A DNA stretch of 41,247 nucleotides from UBA6382 sp963617965 (GCA_963617965.1 CAVEQO010000020.1:1-41247); one strand, 5' to 3'. Positions 15,609 to 24,250 are shown, numbered from the stretch's first letter. Numbers and translations: made by a program. Notes: generated by a model from the sequence alone, not told the origin.

Positions 15609-16217
15609 GTGCGAGTAAAAAATGTGAAATATGATTCAAGTGCAATAAGTGTAGACGCGTGTGTCAACACGGATTTGCCGGAGTTTGCATTTATCGGGCG
15701 CAGCAATGTGGGCAAGAGCAGTCTTATAAACATGCTTGCTGACAATGCGCGTTTGGCAATGACCTCTTCCGTTCCCGGGAAAACCATACTCATTAACCAC
15801 TTCAAGGTTGACAACTCGTGGTTTCTTGTGGATCTTCCCGGATACGGATTCGCGAAGAGGGGCAAAGCACAGCAGGCGCAGCTGAAAAGAATGGTTGAGG
15901 GCTACATTCTCAAACGCCGCAATTTGGTCAACTTGTTCCTGCTTGTGGACGGGAATATCCCTCCCCAGAAAATAGACCTTGACTTTGTAACGTTCCTTGG
16001 CGAGAATGCGATCCCATTCTGTCTTGTGTTTACCAAGATGGACAAATCGCGCAAGGGATCTTTCGGCAAGAATGTCAAATGTTTTCGGGAAACGCTTTCC
16101 CACGACTGGGAAACGTTGCCTCCCTGTTTTTCTGTGTCTTCGCTAAAAAGAGTGGGGAAGGAAGACATTCTCGACTACATAGGCTCAGTCCTATCGTATT
16201 CTGACATGAAAGAATAA
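15609..16217 (+). CDS. engB: Ribosome biogenesis GTPase EngB/YihA/YsxC, GTG start
   Basis: A small GTPase needed for 50S ribosomal subunit assembly. From the GTG at 15609 it has 202 residues. G1 is GRSNVGKSS (30-38), the G2 threonine region is SVPGKTILINHF, G3 is DLPGYGFA (75-82), G4 is TKMDK (142-146), and a G5-like SSLK is near 177-180. No ATG lies between the dedA stop and G1 in this frame. The nearest in-frame ATG is deep inside dedA, so a GTG start is likely. GTGs at 15600, 15609 and 15624 are possible. I prefer 15609 because it gives 26 residues before FAFIG, the spacing I expect from Bacteroidales relatives. recR follows after 15 bases. Confidence 0.92.
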   Translation: MRVKNVKYDSSAISVDACVNTDLPEFAFIGRSNVGKSSLINMLADNARLAMTSSVPGKTILINHFKVDNSWFLVDLPGYGFAKRGKAQQAQLKRMVEGYILKRRNLVNLFLLVDGNIPPQKIDLDFVTFLGENAIPFCLVFTKMDKSRKGSFGKNVKCFRETLSHDWETLPPCFSVSSLKRVGKEDILDYIGSVLSYSDMKE

Positions 16218-16232
16218 TCAATTTTCCGGAAA

Positions 16233-16853
16233 ATGTACATAAGGAGCAAAACCTCGTCCGTGTTACTGGAGCAAGCCGTAGATGCCTTTAATTCCCTTCC
16301 CGGCATTGGTCGGAGAACGGCCCTGAGGCTTGCTCTCCACATTCTCCGGCAGCCAAAAGAAAATGTGGAGTCTTTTGCAAGGGATATTCTTTCCTTTCGC
16401 GAGAAGGTGAAACGTTGCAGCGTATGCCACAATGTGTCGGATTCCGATGTGTGCCACATCTGTGCAGATGCAAGCCGTGACAGGAGCATGATATGTGTGG
16501 TACAGGATGTCCAGGATGTCATTGCCATAGAAAACACGCACCGGTTCAATGGCTTGTATCATGTTTTGGGCGGTCTCATATCACCTGTGGACGGAACGGG
16601 ACCTGCGGATTTGTATATAGACAGTCTTGTGGAACGAGTTTTGCACGGCAACATAAAGGAGGTTCTGTTTGCCATCAGTTCCACAACCGATGGAGAAACG
16701 ACAAAATTCTTCGTCTCAAGAAAGCTGTCGGGGATTCCCGTGAAGATTTCAAGCATTTCCAGTGGTGTGGCTGTTGGTGAGGAAATTGAATATACTGACG
16801 AGATGACCCTTGGCCAGTCTATTATGAACCGTGTAAATATAAACGAGCAATGA
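16233..16853 (+). CDS. recR: Recombination mediator RecR
   Basis: Acts with RecF and RecO in loading RecA at single-strand gaps. The 206 residues include the helix-hairpin-helix LPGIGRRTALRLA (22-34), the zinc finger formed by C62, C65, C74 and C77 (CSVC and CHIC), and a Toprim domain starting at ICVVQDVQDVIAIE (87-100). The C-terminal Walker B-like part is also present. It is placed in a run of tightly spaced genes: 15 bases after engB, and its stop overlaps the next ATG by four bases (ATGA), so expression of the downstream membrane protein is probably coupled. Confidence 0.97.
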   Translation: MYIRSKTSSVLLEQAVDAFNSLPGIGRRTALRLALHILRQPKENVESFARDILSFREKVKRCSVCHNVSDSDVCHICADASRDRSMICVVQDVQDVIAIENTHRFNGLYHVLGGLISPVDGTGPADLYIDSLVERVLHGNIKEVLFAISSTTDGETTKFFVSRKLSGIPVKISSISSGVAVGEEIEYTDEMTLGQSIMNRVNINEQ

Positions 16854-17284
16854 AAAGACTGATATTGCTGTATGTGACAGCCTGGCTAATTCCCATCGCT
16901 CTGTATGTCCATGTGTGGTACGTGGAGGCCGGAGATGCTGCAAGCGGCGAGCAGAGCGGTCTGGCGGATTATGTGTTGTACCTGTGCGCAACGGTCGTTA
17001 CATTGCTGGTGTCGTATGCCGCCGTGAAGTTTTTCGCCTTTTCCTTTGTCAAGGACAAACTGTCGGGCAAGGAAGGTCTTCCGTATGCAAGATCACATGT
17101 CTCGCTAAGCATGTTGCGTCTGTGTATGGTGCTGTTTGCGGAAGTTCTGGACGTGGCGGTGCTATTGGTAGCAGGAGAGCAGTCCGTGTTGTATCTGATG
17201 GCCATTCTGGTTCTTGTCCTGTTTTTCTGTCTGCCCACCAGCTGCCAGGGAAGAGAACCGTCATTGCCGCCGGCCGACAAATAA
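16850..17284 (+). CDS. Small integral membrane protein, unknown function
   Basis: A 144-residue protein with about four hydrophobic segments (roughly 3-22, 41-62, 86-105 and 110-128), a short extracytoplasmic loop after the first helix and a polar tail. I recognise no family motif. Its ATG overlaps the recR stop in an ATGA arrangement, which suggests translational coupling. The glycosyltransferase follows after 35 bases. A conserved but unnamed membrane protein in the recR operon of Bacteroidales is a plausible identity, but that is inference. Confidence 0.75.
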   Translation: MKRLILLYVTAWLIPIALYVHVWYVEAGDAASGEQSGLADYVLYLCATVVTLLVSYAAVKFFAFSFVKDKLSGKEGLPYARSHVSLSMLRLCMVLFAEVLDVAVLLVAGEQSVLYLMAILVLVLFFCLPTSCQGREPSLPPADK

Positions 17285-17319
17285 TTGTCCTGTTGTCATC
17301 AAAAAAACATTAATAAGTT

Positions 17320-18519
17320 GTGTTGCTTACAGTCATCATAGTAAACTACAATGTCAAGTACTACTTGTTTCAGTGTCTGGAGTCCTTGCGGCGTTCGTGT
17401 GACGGACTTGCATGGGAGGTGGTAGTGGTTGACAACAAGTCCACGGACGGTTCTCTGGACTATATTAACCGGAAATATCCTGCCGGCGCATATCCTGAAC
17501 TTCGTGTGATTGCCAACAAGTCAAACTGCGGTTTCGGCAGGGCAAACAATCAGGCCTACCATTGTTCGTCGGGCAAATACGTGCTGTTTCTGAATCCTGA
17601 CACCTTTGTCGGTGAACGTACAATAAAAGACTGTCTTGAATTTATGGAGGGTCATGCAGATGCAGGCTGTCTTGGGGTGAAAATGCTGAATGCGGACGGG
17701 TCGTTTGCCATGGAGTCCCGCCGCGGAGTGCCCACTCCTTGGGCCTCGTTCTGCAAGATTTCGCGCCTGTCTGTGCTGTTCCCTCTAAGCAAGCGATTCG
17801 GGCGTTACTATATGCAGCATCTCCCCGTTGATGAAACGGCGAAAATTGAAATAGTGTCGGGAGCTTTTATGATGATCAGCCGGACGGCCGGTGACCGTAT
17901 GAACGTATTTGACGAAGACTATTTCATGCACTGCGAGGATATAGACTTGTCTTACCGTATGCTTAAATCGGGTTTGCACAACTACTATCTGCCTACCCCC
18001 ATACTGCACTATAAGGGCGAAAGTACCAAGAGGTATTCTTACTCATTCGTCAATATCTTCTACAAGGCAATCCTTGTGTTTTTCAGGAAGCACTTCAATC
18101 ACCACTATTGTCTGCTGCGCGCCATCATTTATGTTGCTTTGTATCTCTTGGGAACATTGTCGTTTGTCAGAGGACAATACAGAAAGTTCACTTATTTCCT
18201 CAAAACACTCATCAAACCTGACATTCCGTTTTTTTTGTGTCTTGTCAAACCGGAGAACCGCGAATCCATCAAGCGCATGAGTGAACGTTACGGATTCAGA
18301 TATGAAACTTGCAGAAATGCTGTGAGTGATATCAGCCAATTGGAAAAAATTCTGCAAGCACGCAGATGCGATTATGTGGTTTTTGACATGGAGCAATACG
18401 GTTATCAAGATGTTATTGACGTCATCGGCAGGCAGCACCGCAAAGGCAGGGCTTCTGTCGCTACATTCTATCCGCATCATGGAATCCTGCTTACAGACAA
18501 ATATATCTTCACGCCATGA
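17320..18519 (+). CDS. Family 2 glycosyltransferase with extra C-terminal domain
   Basis: Probably transfers a sugar to a surface glycan or lipid-linked acceptor at the inner face of the membrane. Of 399 residues, the GT-A domain is at about 1-235: LTVIIVNYNV (3-12), VVVVDNKSTDGS (34-45), NCGFGRANNQAY (69-80), the DXD-like LNPDTF (91-96) and HCEDIDLSYRM (204-214), typical of rhamnosyl- and similar transferases. A hydrophobic segment lies at about 266-283. Residues 300-399 form an additional domain (ESIKRMSERYGF, then CDYVVFDMEQYGYQDVIDVI) that looks Rossmann-like. The start is GTG at 17320; a TTG at 17323 is the alternative, since no ATG fits. The acetyltransferase gene overlaps its stop by 4 bases. 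The donor and acceptor are unknown. Confidence 0.88.
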   Translation: MLLTVIIVNYNVKYYLFQCLESLRRSCDGLAWEVVVVDNKSTDGSLDYINRKYPAGAYPELRVIANKSNCGFGRANNQAYHCSSGKYVLFLNPDTFVGERTIKDCLEFMEGHADAGCLGVKMLNADGSFAMESRRGVPTPWASFCKISRLSVLFPLSKRFGRYYMQHLPVDETAKIEIVSGAFMMISRTAGDRMNVFDEDYFMHCEDIDLSYRMLKSGLHNYYLPTPILHYKGESTKRYSYSFVNIFYKAILVFFRKHFNHHYCLLRAIIYVALYLLGTLSFVRGQYRKFTYFLKTLIKPDIPFFLCLVKPENRESIKRMSERYGFRYETCRNAVSDISQLEKILQARRCDYVVFDMEQYGYQDVIDVIGRQHRKGRASVATFYPHHGILLTDKYIFTP

Positions 18520-19046
18520 CAAGCACCCCGCTCTCTTCCCACACAGTCCGTCTGCGTCCCACGGAACCAGAAGACCTGTTGCCGATGTATGCCCTCGAGA
18601 ACGATGCGGCAATATGGAGTTCTACGGGTATTTTGCAGCCGGTATCACGCAGCGTGTGTGCATCATACCTGTCATCTGTCAGAAATGACATCTACGAGGA
18701 ACACCAGCTGCGTTTCACCATTGAATTGAGCCAAGAACCCAAATCAGCAGTGGGGTTTGTGGACTTGTTTAATTTTTCGCCCCGGCATCTCCGCGCAGAA
18801 GTAGGTATAGGGTTGCTTAAACAATACCGTGGTGAGGGCTATGCAGCAGAGGCTGTACAGTTGTTGGAGACCTACGCTGCACAAGTGCTTTTTATCCACC
18901 AGCTCAGTGCGACAGTCATAGCCGACAACCTGCCGGCACTGAAACTGTTTGACAAGAGGCACTACAGCCGTGTCGGAGTATTGAAAGAATGGTTTAAAAC
19001 CAAGGAATATTTTGCAGATGTGGTGTTTTTTCAAAAAATACTGTAA
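18516..19046 (+). CDS. GNAT acetyltransferase, RimJ/RimL type
   Basis: A 176-residue single-domain acetyltransferase of the Acetyltransf_3 group. The N-terminal VRLRPTEPEDLLPMYALEN is typical of the RimJ/RimL, SpeG and antibiotic-acetylating families. GLLKQYRGEGYAAEAVQLLE carries the acetyl-CoA-binding R-G-E-G-Y motif, and NLPALKLFDKRHYSRVG is the C-terminal motif B. Its ATG overlaps the glycosyltransferase stop (ATGA), so both are probably translated together. Possible substrates are a ribosomal protein N-terminus, spermidine or an amino sugar. The coupling with a glycosyltransferase makes a sugar possible, but nothing in the sequence decides this. Confidence 0.85.
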   Translation: MTSTPLSSHTVRLRPTEPEDLLPMYALENDAAIWSSTGILQPVSRSVCASYLSSVRNDIYEEHQLRFTIELSQEPKSAVGFVDLFNFSPRHLRAEVGIGLLKQYRGEGYAAEAVQLLETYAAQVLFIHQLSATVIADNLPALKLFDKRHYSRVGVLKEWFKTKEYFADVVFFQKIL

Positions 19047-19062
19047 AATCCGCCACCAAATC

Positions 19063-19093
19063 TTTGCTGTTCCAAAATAAAGCCCTACCTTTG
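19063..19093 (+). promoter_or_regulatory. Consensus Bacteroidetes promoter of tRNA-Asp
   Basis: TTTG at 19063-19066, a 19-base gap, then TACCTTTG at 19086-19093. The spacing and both boxes match the consensus exactly. Transcription should begin near 19097, about 30 bases before the tRNA. Confidence 0.8.
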
Positions 19094-19126
19094 CGCCGCA
19101 TTTGTAACAGGATGCAAGGACAAGGA

Positions 19127-19200
19127 GGTGCGTTAGTTCAGCTGGTTAGAATACATGCCTGTCACGCATGGGGTCACGGGTTCGAGTCCCGTACGCACCG
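19127..19200 (+). tRNA. tRNA-Asp(GTC)
   Basis: Acceptor strands GGTGCGT (19127-19133) and ACGCACC (19193-19199) pair fully, with discriminator G at 19200. The anticodon loop within GCATG...CATGC-type pairing reads CTGTCAC with anticodon GTC. The T arm has the GTTCGAGTC core. CCA is not encoded. The gene has its own promoter and terminator. Confidence 0.96.
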
Positions 19201-19206
19201 CTTAAA

Positions 19207-19239
19207 GGCGGGAAACTTTTCAGGGTTTCCCGCCTTTTT
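19207..19239 (+). terminator. Intrinsic terminator after tRNA-Asp
   Basis: GGCGGGAAAC (19207-19216) is the perfect reverse complement of GTTTCCCGCC (19225-19234), with an 8-base loop and five T residues after the stem. It begins 6 bases after the tRNA. Confidence 0.92.
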
Positions 19240-19294
19240 ACTGCCATAATCACATGTTTTTTGCTTGTCCTTAGGTCTGGTGGAAATTTATAAT

Positions 19295-19325
19295 TGTGGA
19301 ATTACGGAAAATATTATTACTTTTG
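19295..19325 (+). promoter_or_regulatory. Probable promoter of the GH2 beta-galactosidase gene
   Basis: TACTTTTG at 19318-19325 matches the -7 box. The -33 candidate is TGTG at 19295-19298, one mismatch from TTTG, with a 19-base gap. It would give a leader of about 60 bases before the ATG at 19388. Confidence 0.55.
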
Positions 19326-19387
19326 CAATTGACAGACAATGGTTTCATTCCTGCCAACAGACTAACCTCTAATAACTGTATTTTTCC

Positions 19388-22300
19388 ATGTATAAGAAAA
19401 TCTTTCTTTTTGTGATTCTTGTTCCCGTCATTTCAATGGCGCAGAACTTCCGCAAGGGAGCCCTTTATGAAATTTCGCCAATACCATTGGAGTATGAACA
19501 CCAGTTGCTTGAGCTGTCGGAACTGTCGGGGACATGGAGAATTATAGACCCCTTTACACACCGAGCTTTGCGTATGGCGGATGCCGGGTTGGCCTGGGGT
19601 GAGGAAAACGGTTCTGACGAACTGCAGAAATGGGTCGTCAAGCAGGTTGGCGGCAACAAATACACGTTGACTCCAGCGCATTCGCAGAAAAGGCTTGAAA
19701 AGAATGTCATACAGATAAAGGAATCACAAAGCTTTGGCTCTGACGAAAACTGCACGTACCGTTTTGTCTGCGCAAATGCTGACGGCATGGTTCTTGGCAA
19801 CGGTGGCAACGGCGGCAATGATGCCCGCATAAAGCCAGAAGAGAAAGACTCTCTGAACAGGGGGCAATATTGGACTGTCAAAACCCTCGCCCCGAACAAA
19901 CACGTTGTGCGCAATGCTTTTTTCAACCAGTATTTTGACGACGGCGGTAACAATCCCAACATAGACTTCCTGCTTCAGTGGCCGGCAAATCCGAGCAACT
20001 ATGGCAATGCGCTGATGACAATCAGACCGGTAAAGGGCAAACCGGGTGTATGCCAGATTGTGAGTTTCAACAAGAACAAGATGTTCACAGCCCGAAATGG
20101 TCGTATGGCAATTGCTGACATTGACGAAACCGACCCCGACAGCTGGTTTCGCATAGAAGAGGTGGCAAAGCCCAAAATCAAATCGCCAGTATGGGAAGAC
20201 GAAACCGTATTCGGGCAGAACAAGTTGCCTGCGGTTGCCGCATACACGGCGTATGCGGACGAGAAAGAGATGCTGTCGGACTGCGGTCATTATGCCAAAC
20301 CGTGGCTGGAACCACATTCGGTTTCCAGACTGTCTCTTGACGGTGTCTGGGATTTCAATTTCGTCTCGTCGCCGGACAAACGCCCCGATGGTCTTGAATT
20401 GTCAAAAAGCGGTAGTTCCACTTTTGAAAACTGGGACAGCATTGTCGTTCCCGGTTGCTGGGAAATGCAGGGATATGACCGTCCCATATACTGCAACGTT
20501 GAATATCCCCATTCAAACACCCCTCCCTACATCAACGCCAGAGACGGCTACAACAACAACGGCGAGAACTACGGCATCAATCCTGTGGGCACTTACCGGC
20601 GTACGTTCAGCGTGGACAAGGGGTGGCTTTCAAAACGAACGATAATACATTTCGGAGGAATATACAGTGCCGCTTTCGTATATCTGAACGGGCAATATGT
20701 GGGTTACACCCAAGGCTCTAACAATGTGGCGGAGTTTGACATAACGGAAAGTATCAGGGAAGGAGAAAACAATCTGGTAGTCCAAGTGCTCAGATGGTGC
20801 GACGGTTCGTATCTTGAATGCCAAGACATGTTCCGCATGAGCGGAATTTTCCGTCAGGTGTATATGTACAACATTCCGTCAGCAAGCGTGAGAGACCACT
20901 GTATAACAGCGCATTTCAATGCGGACTATACACAGGCCGACATCAATGTAGAGCTGAAGAAAGAGGGGAAGGGAGAAATTGGCAGCATAATGCTCAAGCT
21001 GTTGGATCCAGACGGTAAGTTAATAGGGCAGTCGCAGGCTTTCCAGAAGGACTCCGCTGCGTACAAAGCAAAATTTTCCGTAGACAATCCGCAGTTGTGG
21101 AGTGCAGAGACCCCCGTCCTTTATACTGTGCATGTCATACAACGCGACAGCAATGGAAACGAGCAGATGGCTTTCAGTACCAAATATGGGCTAAGGGAGG
21201 TTTGCATAAGGAATTCCCTTTTGTACCTGAACGGCAAGAGGCTGTTCCTGAAGGGGGTAAACCGCCATGATACAGACCCGGTGACAGGTCGCACGGTTTC
21301 TGCCGAATCAATGGAGCGCGATGTCCTTCTCATGAAGCGAAACAACATAAACACCATACGTACCGCCCACTATCCCAACGACGTAAGGATGTTCAGCATG
21401 TTTGACTATTACGGTCTGTATGTGTGCGCTGAGGCTGACCTTGAAAATCACGCAAACCAGAGCATCTCTGATATTGCATCATGGATTCCTTCCTTTGAGG
21501 ACCGAGTGGCCCGTCTTGTGGGAATCTACCGCAATTATCCTTCGGTTGTGATGTGGAGCCTTGGAAATGAAAGCGGTGCCGGCAGAAATTTCGAGTACTG
21601 CTACAACAAGGTGCACTCTTTGGACAGCTTGCGCCCCATTCATTACGAGGGAACACGTATAGACAAAGACTATGGAGGTTCGGCGTATTCGGACTTTTAT
21701 TCCAAGATGTATCCTTCCATGAAGTGGATGGCTAACAACACGTCGAACCTCGACAAACCCATGTTTGTCTGCGAATATGCCCATGCGATGGGAAACGCCA
21801 TCGGCAACCTTACGGAATACTGGGAGACCATGGAGAACAGCAATTCCACAATAGGCGGATGCATCTGGGATTGGGTTGACCAGGCTATCTATGAGCCGAA
21901 TGAAATAAAGAAAGGCATTTACAAAATACACACGGGATATGATTTTCCCGGACCGCACCAGGGAAATTTCTGCTCCAACGGTATCATAAGGGCAGACAGG
22001 AACTATACGGCCAAGCTCGCAGAGGTTTGCGCCGTGTTCCAAGACCTTGATTTCAAATGTGTCAGCCAACCCCATTCTGCCAACCATGATATAAACATAA
22101 GGGTATTAAACAAGTTCTCCTTTAGTTCAACAGAAAACATTGACATAAGGTACGAGTATCTTTCCGACGGGAAAACCGTGGTTTCCGGTGCTGTGCCCAT
22201 GAAAATAATCCTGCCAGGCGACAGCGCGTTGATCACAGTTCCTGCACTGAAAGGGAAAACGGTGTCAAGCGAGATATTACTCAACATATACGCCGTCTAT

Positions 22301-23227
22301 GCAGCGGCCACAAACTCATGTCCGAAGGGTCATGTGCTGGCAAAGAAACAGTTTGTTGTCAGGGAACGTGCCGGGCTTGCACCTGTCAGGTGCTCCGGGA
22401 AAAAACTTGTGGTGGACTCTGCCGGCACAGGCTGCAGAATATTCAACGATGCCATAAGCATGGAGTTTGACAAAACGACCGGACGGTTGAGAAACATGTC
22501 ATTGCATGGCAGAAATATAATTGCCGGCGGCATGGGGTTTGTCTTTGACAATCACCGGTGGATAGAAAACGACAGATATTCACATGTGTCAAACGGGCTG
22601 ATTCCCAAGGGGGAAATGTGCATAGAACAAACGGACAAGAGAACGTGCGTGGTGTCAACGAAGCGACGTGGCACCATTGCTGACCAGAAAATAGACTATC
22701 ACATCTATTCCAACGGCATGGTTGACATGGAAGTCGAGATCCTGCCTCACAGCACAGAACTCAGGCGTGCGGGTTTGGCCTGTGCGATAGACAGTTCTTT
22801 TTCGGAAGTAGAGTACTACGCTCTTGGCCCGTGGGAAAACTATTGCGACCGGCAAAGCGGAGTCATGCTGGGTCGCTTCTCTGCAAACGTGGACGAGTTG
22901 CGAGAGGATTATGTGAAACCTCAGACAACGGGAGACCGCGGTGAAGTGCGTGAACTCGTTTTAAGGGACACTTCGGGGTGCGGAGTCAAAATTGAGACAG
23001 AGGGAAGCGTCTCTTTTTCCGCAAACCGGAATACTGACGAAGACCTGATGAATGCAAAACACCAATGGGAGCTCAAGGACAGGCCTTATGTATACATACA
23101 TTTGGACGGAGCGCAGAGAGGATTGGGAAATGCGAGTTGCGGTCCCGGCCCAATGGAAAAATACACGATACCGCAAGAGCCTGTAACATTCAAACTGAGA
23201 ATAAGCGGCATTCAGATTGCTCGTTGA
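19388..23227 (+). CDS. Secreted GH2 beta-galactosidase (LacZ type) with long N-terminal extension
   Basis: A 1279-residue exported enzyme that hydrolyses beta-galactosides or related glycans. A signal peptide (about 1-19, ending SMA) precedes an extension of about 280 residues not found in E. coli LacZ. The extension has repeated aromatic and Asn/Gly-rich patches (residues 20-290) that look like one or two beta-trefoil or lectin-like domains. The GH2 sugar-binding domain follows at about 310-500 (LDGVWDFNF, VPGCWEMQGYDRPIY). The catalytic barrel has the acid/base E728 in MWSLGNESG and the nucleophile E796 in FVCEYAHAMGN. The C-terminus has DUF4981 and Bgal_small_N-like regions, including GLGNASCGPG. 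It is a stand-alone gene with its own promoter. No SusC/SusD pair is near. The galactosidase call comes from the LacZ-like architecture; other GH2 activities are possible. Confidence 0.92.
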   Translation: MYKKIFLFVILVPVISMAQNFRKGALYEISPIPLEYEHQLLELSELSGTWRIIDPFTHRALRMADAGLAWGEENGSDELQKWVVKQVGGNKYTLTPAHSQKRLEKNVIQIKESQSFGSDENCTYRFVCANADGMVLGNGGNGGNDARIKPEEKDSLNRGQYWTVKTLAPNKHVVRNAFFNQYFDDGGNNPNIDFLLQWPANPSNYGNALMTIRPVKGKPGVCQIVSFNKNKMFTARNGRMAIADIDETDPDSWFRIEEVAKPKIKSPVWEDETVFGQNKLPAVAAYTAYADEKEMLSDCGHYAKPWLEPHSVSRLSLDGVWDFNFVSSPDKRPDGLELSKSGSSTFENWDSIVVPGCWEMQGYDRPIYCNVEYPHSNTPPYINARDGYNNNGENYGINPVGTYRRTFSVDKGWLSKRTIIHFGGIYSAAFVYLNGQYVGYTQGSNNVAEFDITESIREGENNLVVQVLRWCDGSYLECQDMFRMSGIFRQVYMYNIPSASVRDHCITAHFNADYTQADINVELKKEGKGEIGSIMLKLLDPDGKLIGQSQAFQKDSAAYKAKFSVDNPQLWSAETPVLYTVHVIQRDSNGNEQMAFSTKYGLREVCIRNSLLYLNGKRLFLKGVNRHDTDPVTGRTVSAESMERDVLLMKRNNINTIRTAHYPNDVRMFSMFDYYGLYVCAEADLENHANQSISDIASWIPSFEDRVARLVGIYRNYPSVVMWSLGNESGAGRNFEYCYNKVHSLDSLRPIHYEGTRIDKDYGGSAYSDFYSKMYPSMKWMANNTSNLDKPMFVCEYAHAMGNAIGNLTEYWETMENSNSTIGGCIWDWVDQAIYEPNEIKKGIYKIHTGYDFPGPHQGNFCSNGIIRADRNYTAKLAEVCAVFQDLDFKCVSQPHSANHDINIRVLNKFSFSSTENIDIRYEYLSDGKTVVSGAVPMKIILPGDSALITVPALKGKTVSSEILLNIYAVYAAATNSCPKGHVLAKKQFVVRERAGLAPVRCSGKKLVVDSAGTGCRIFNDAISMEFDKTTGRLRNMSLHGRNIIAGGMGFVFDNHRWIENDRYSHVSNGLIPKGEMCIEQTDKRTCVVSTKRRGTIADQKIDYHIYSNGMVDMEVEILPHSTELRRAGLACAIDSSFSEVEYYALGPWENYCDRQSGVMLGRFSANVDELREDYVKPQTTGDRGEVRELVLRDTSGCGVKIETEGSVSFSANRNTDEDLMNAKHQWELKDRPYVYIHLDGAQRGLGNASCGPGPMEKYTIPQEPVTFKLRISGIQIAR

Positions 23228-23232
23228 AGAAG

Positions 23233-23262
23233 TGTGCATAACTAAAAAAATCACTAAATTTG
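23233..23262 (+). promoter_or_regulatory. Probable promoter of fabD
   Basis: TAAATTTG at 23255-23262 is an exact -7 box. A weak -33 candidate, TGTG, is at 23233-23236 with an 18-base gap. Transcription would start near 23266, about 34 bases before the ATG. Confidence 0.5.
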
Positions 23263-23299
23263 CAAGGCAAAAACAACATCACAAATAATTTTAACTGAA

Positions 23300-24196
23300 A
23301 TGAGAGCATTTGTATTTCCCGGACAGGGCGCCCAGTTTTCCGGAATGGGCAAGGATTTGTATGAATCAAGTTCTGTTGCCAAAGAACTTTTCGACAAGTC
23401 AAACGATATCTTGGGCTTTGACATAACGAAGATCATGTTTGAGGGAACCGCAGAAGAGCTGAAGCAAACAAAGGTTACTCAGCCTGCGGTGTTCCTGCAC
23501 TCTGTAATCAGTGCAATTTGCGCCGGCGACAAGGCTGACTATGATATGGTCGGCGGACATTCTCTGGGTGAGTTTTCCGCTCTGGTGGCAGCCGGTGTAC
23601 TGTCGTTTGAGGACGGTTTGAAGCTTGTCAGCAAACGTGCCCTCGCTATGCAGAAAGCCTGCGAAGCCGCTCCCTCTACTATGGCCGCCATTATCGGTCT
23701 TGACGACCGTAAGATAGAAGAGATCTGTGCATCCATTTCCCACCCCGGAAACGTTGTTGTCCCCGCCAATTACAATAACCCCGGCCAGTTGGTTATTTCC
23801 GGCAACAACGCTGCCGTTGAGCAGGCGTGCGAAGCGTTGAAGGCGGCCGGAGCCAAGAGGGCACTTGTGCTGCCGGTAGGCGGTGCGTTCCATTCGCCGC
23901 TGATGCAGCCCGCCCAAGAAGAACTGCAGGCGGCAATTGAGTCTACAGAGTTTGCCGCTCCAAAGGTCAAGGTGTATCAGAATGTGGACGCAAAACAGCA
24001 TACCTGCCCCGACGAAATCAAACAAAACCTGATTGCCCAGCTGACTTCTCCTGTAAGATGGACTTACGAGGTGCAGGCAATGGTAGCCGACGGCGCAACG
24101 GACTTTACGGAGTGTGGTCCAGGAAAAGCCCTGCAAGGTATGATTGCGAAGATTTGTAAAGGAAACGAAGCCATTTCAATCCACGGTCTGGCTTAA
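23300..24196 (+). CDS. fabD: Malonyl-CoA:ACP transacylase
   Basis: Transfers malonyl from CoA to acyl carrier protein, supplying fatty acid chain extension in the cytoplasm. The 298 residues match the family. The N-terminal FVFPGQGAQFSGMG, the nucleophile S88 in GGHSLGEFSAL (85-95) and H198 in GGAFHSPLM (194-202) are all present. The CDS is flanked upstream by a TAAATTTG box and downstream by two hairpins, so it is probably a single-gene unit. It lies away from the usual fab cluster. The codon use looks even richer in preferred codons than its neighbours, consistent with high expression; I judged this by eye. Confidence 0.97.
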   Translation: MRAFVFPGQGAQFSGMGKDLYESSSVAKELFDKSNDILGFDITKIMFEGTAEELKQTKVTQPAVFLHSVISAICAGDKADYDMVGGHSLGEFSALVAAGVLSFEDGLKLVSKRALAMQKACEAAPSTMAAIIGLDDRKIEEICASISHPGNVVVPANYNNPGQLVISGNNAAVEQACEALKAAGAKRALVLPVGGAFHSPLMQPAQEELQAAIESTEFAAPKVKVYQNVDAKQHTCPDEIKQNLIAQLTSPVRWTYEVQAMVADGATDFTECGPGKALQGMIAKICKGNEAISIHGLA

Positions 24197-24226
24197 CCAG
24201 AAAAGGGCAACATAAAAGACACCTCT

Positions 24227-24250
24227 ACGGTCGGGTGACCGTTTTGTATT
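24227..24250 (+). terminator. Intrinsic terminator 1 after fabD
   Basis: ACGGTC (24227-24232) pairs with GACCGT (24237-24242) around a GGGT loop, followed by a T-rich run. It lies 31 bases after the fabD stop. Confidence 0.7.

Noticed and set aside
23399..24136. 245-codon open frame antisense to fabD
   Set aside because: Shadow of a strongly biased coding sequence; no motif or promoter of its own.
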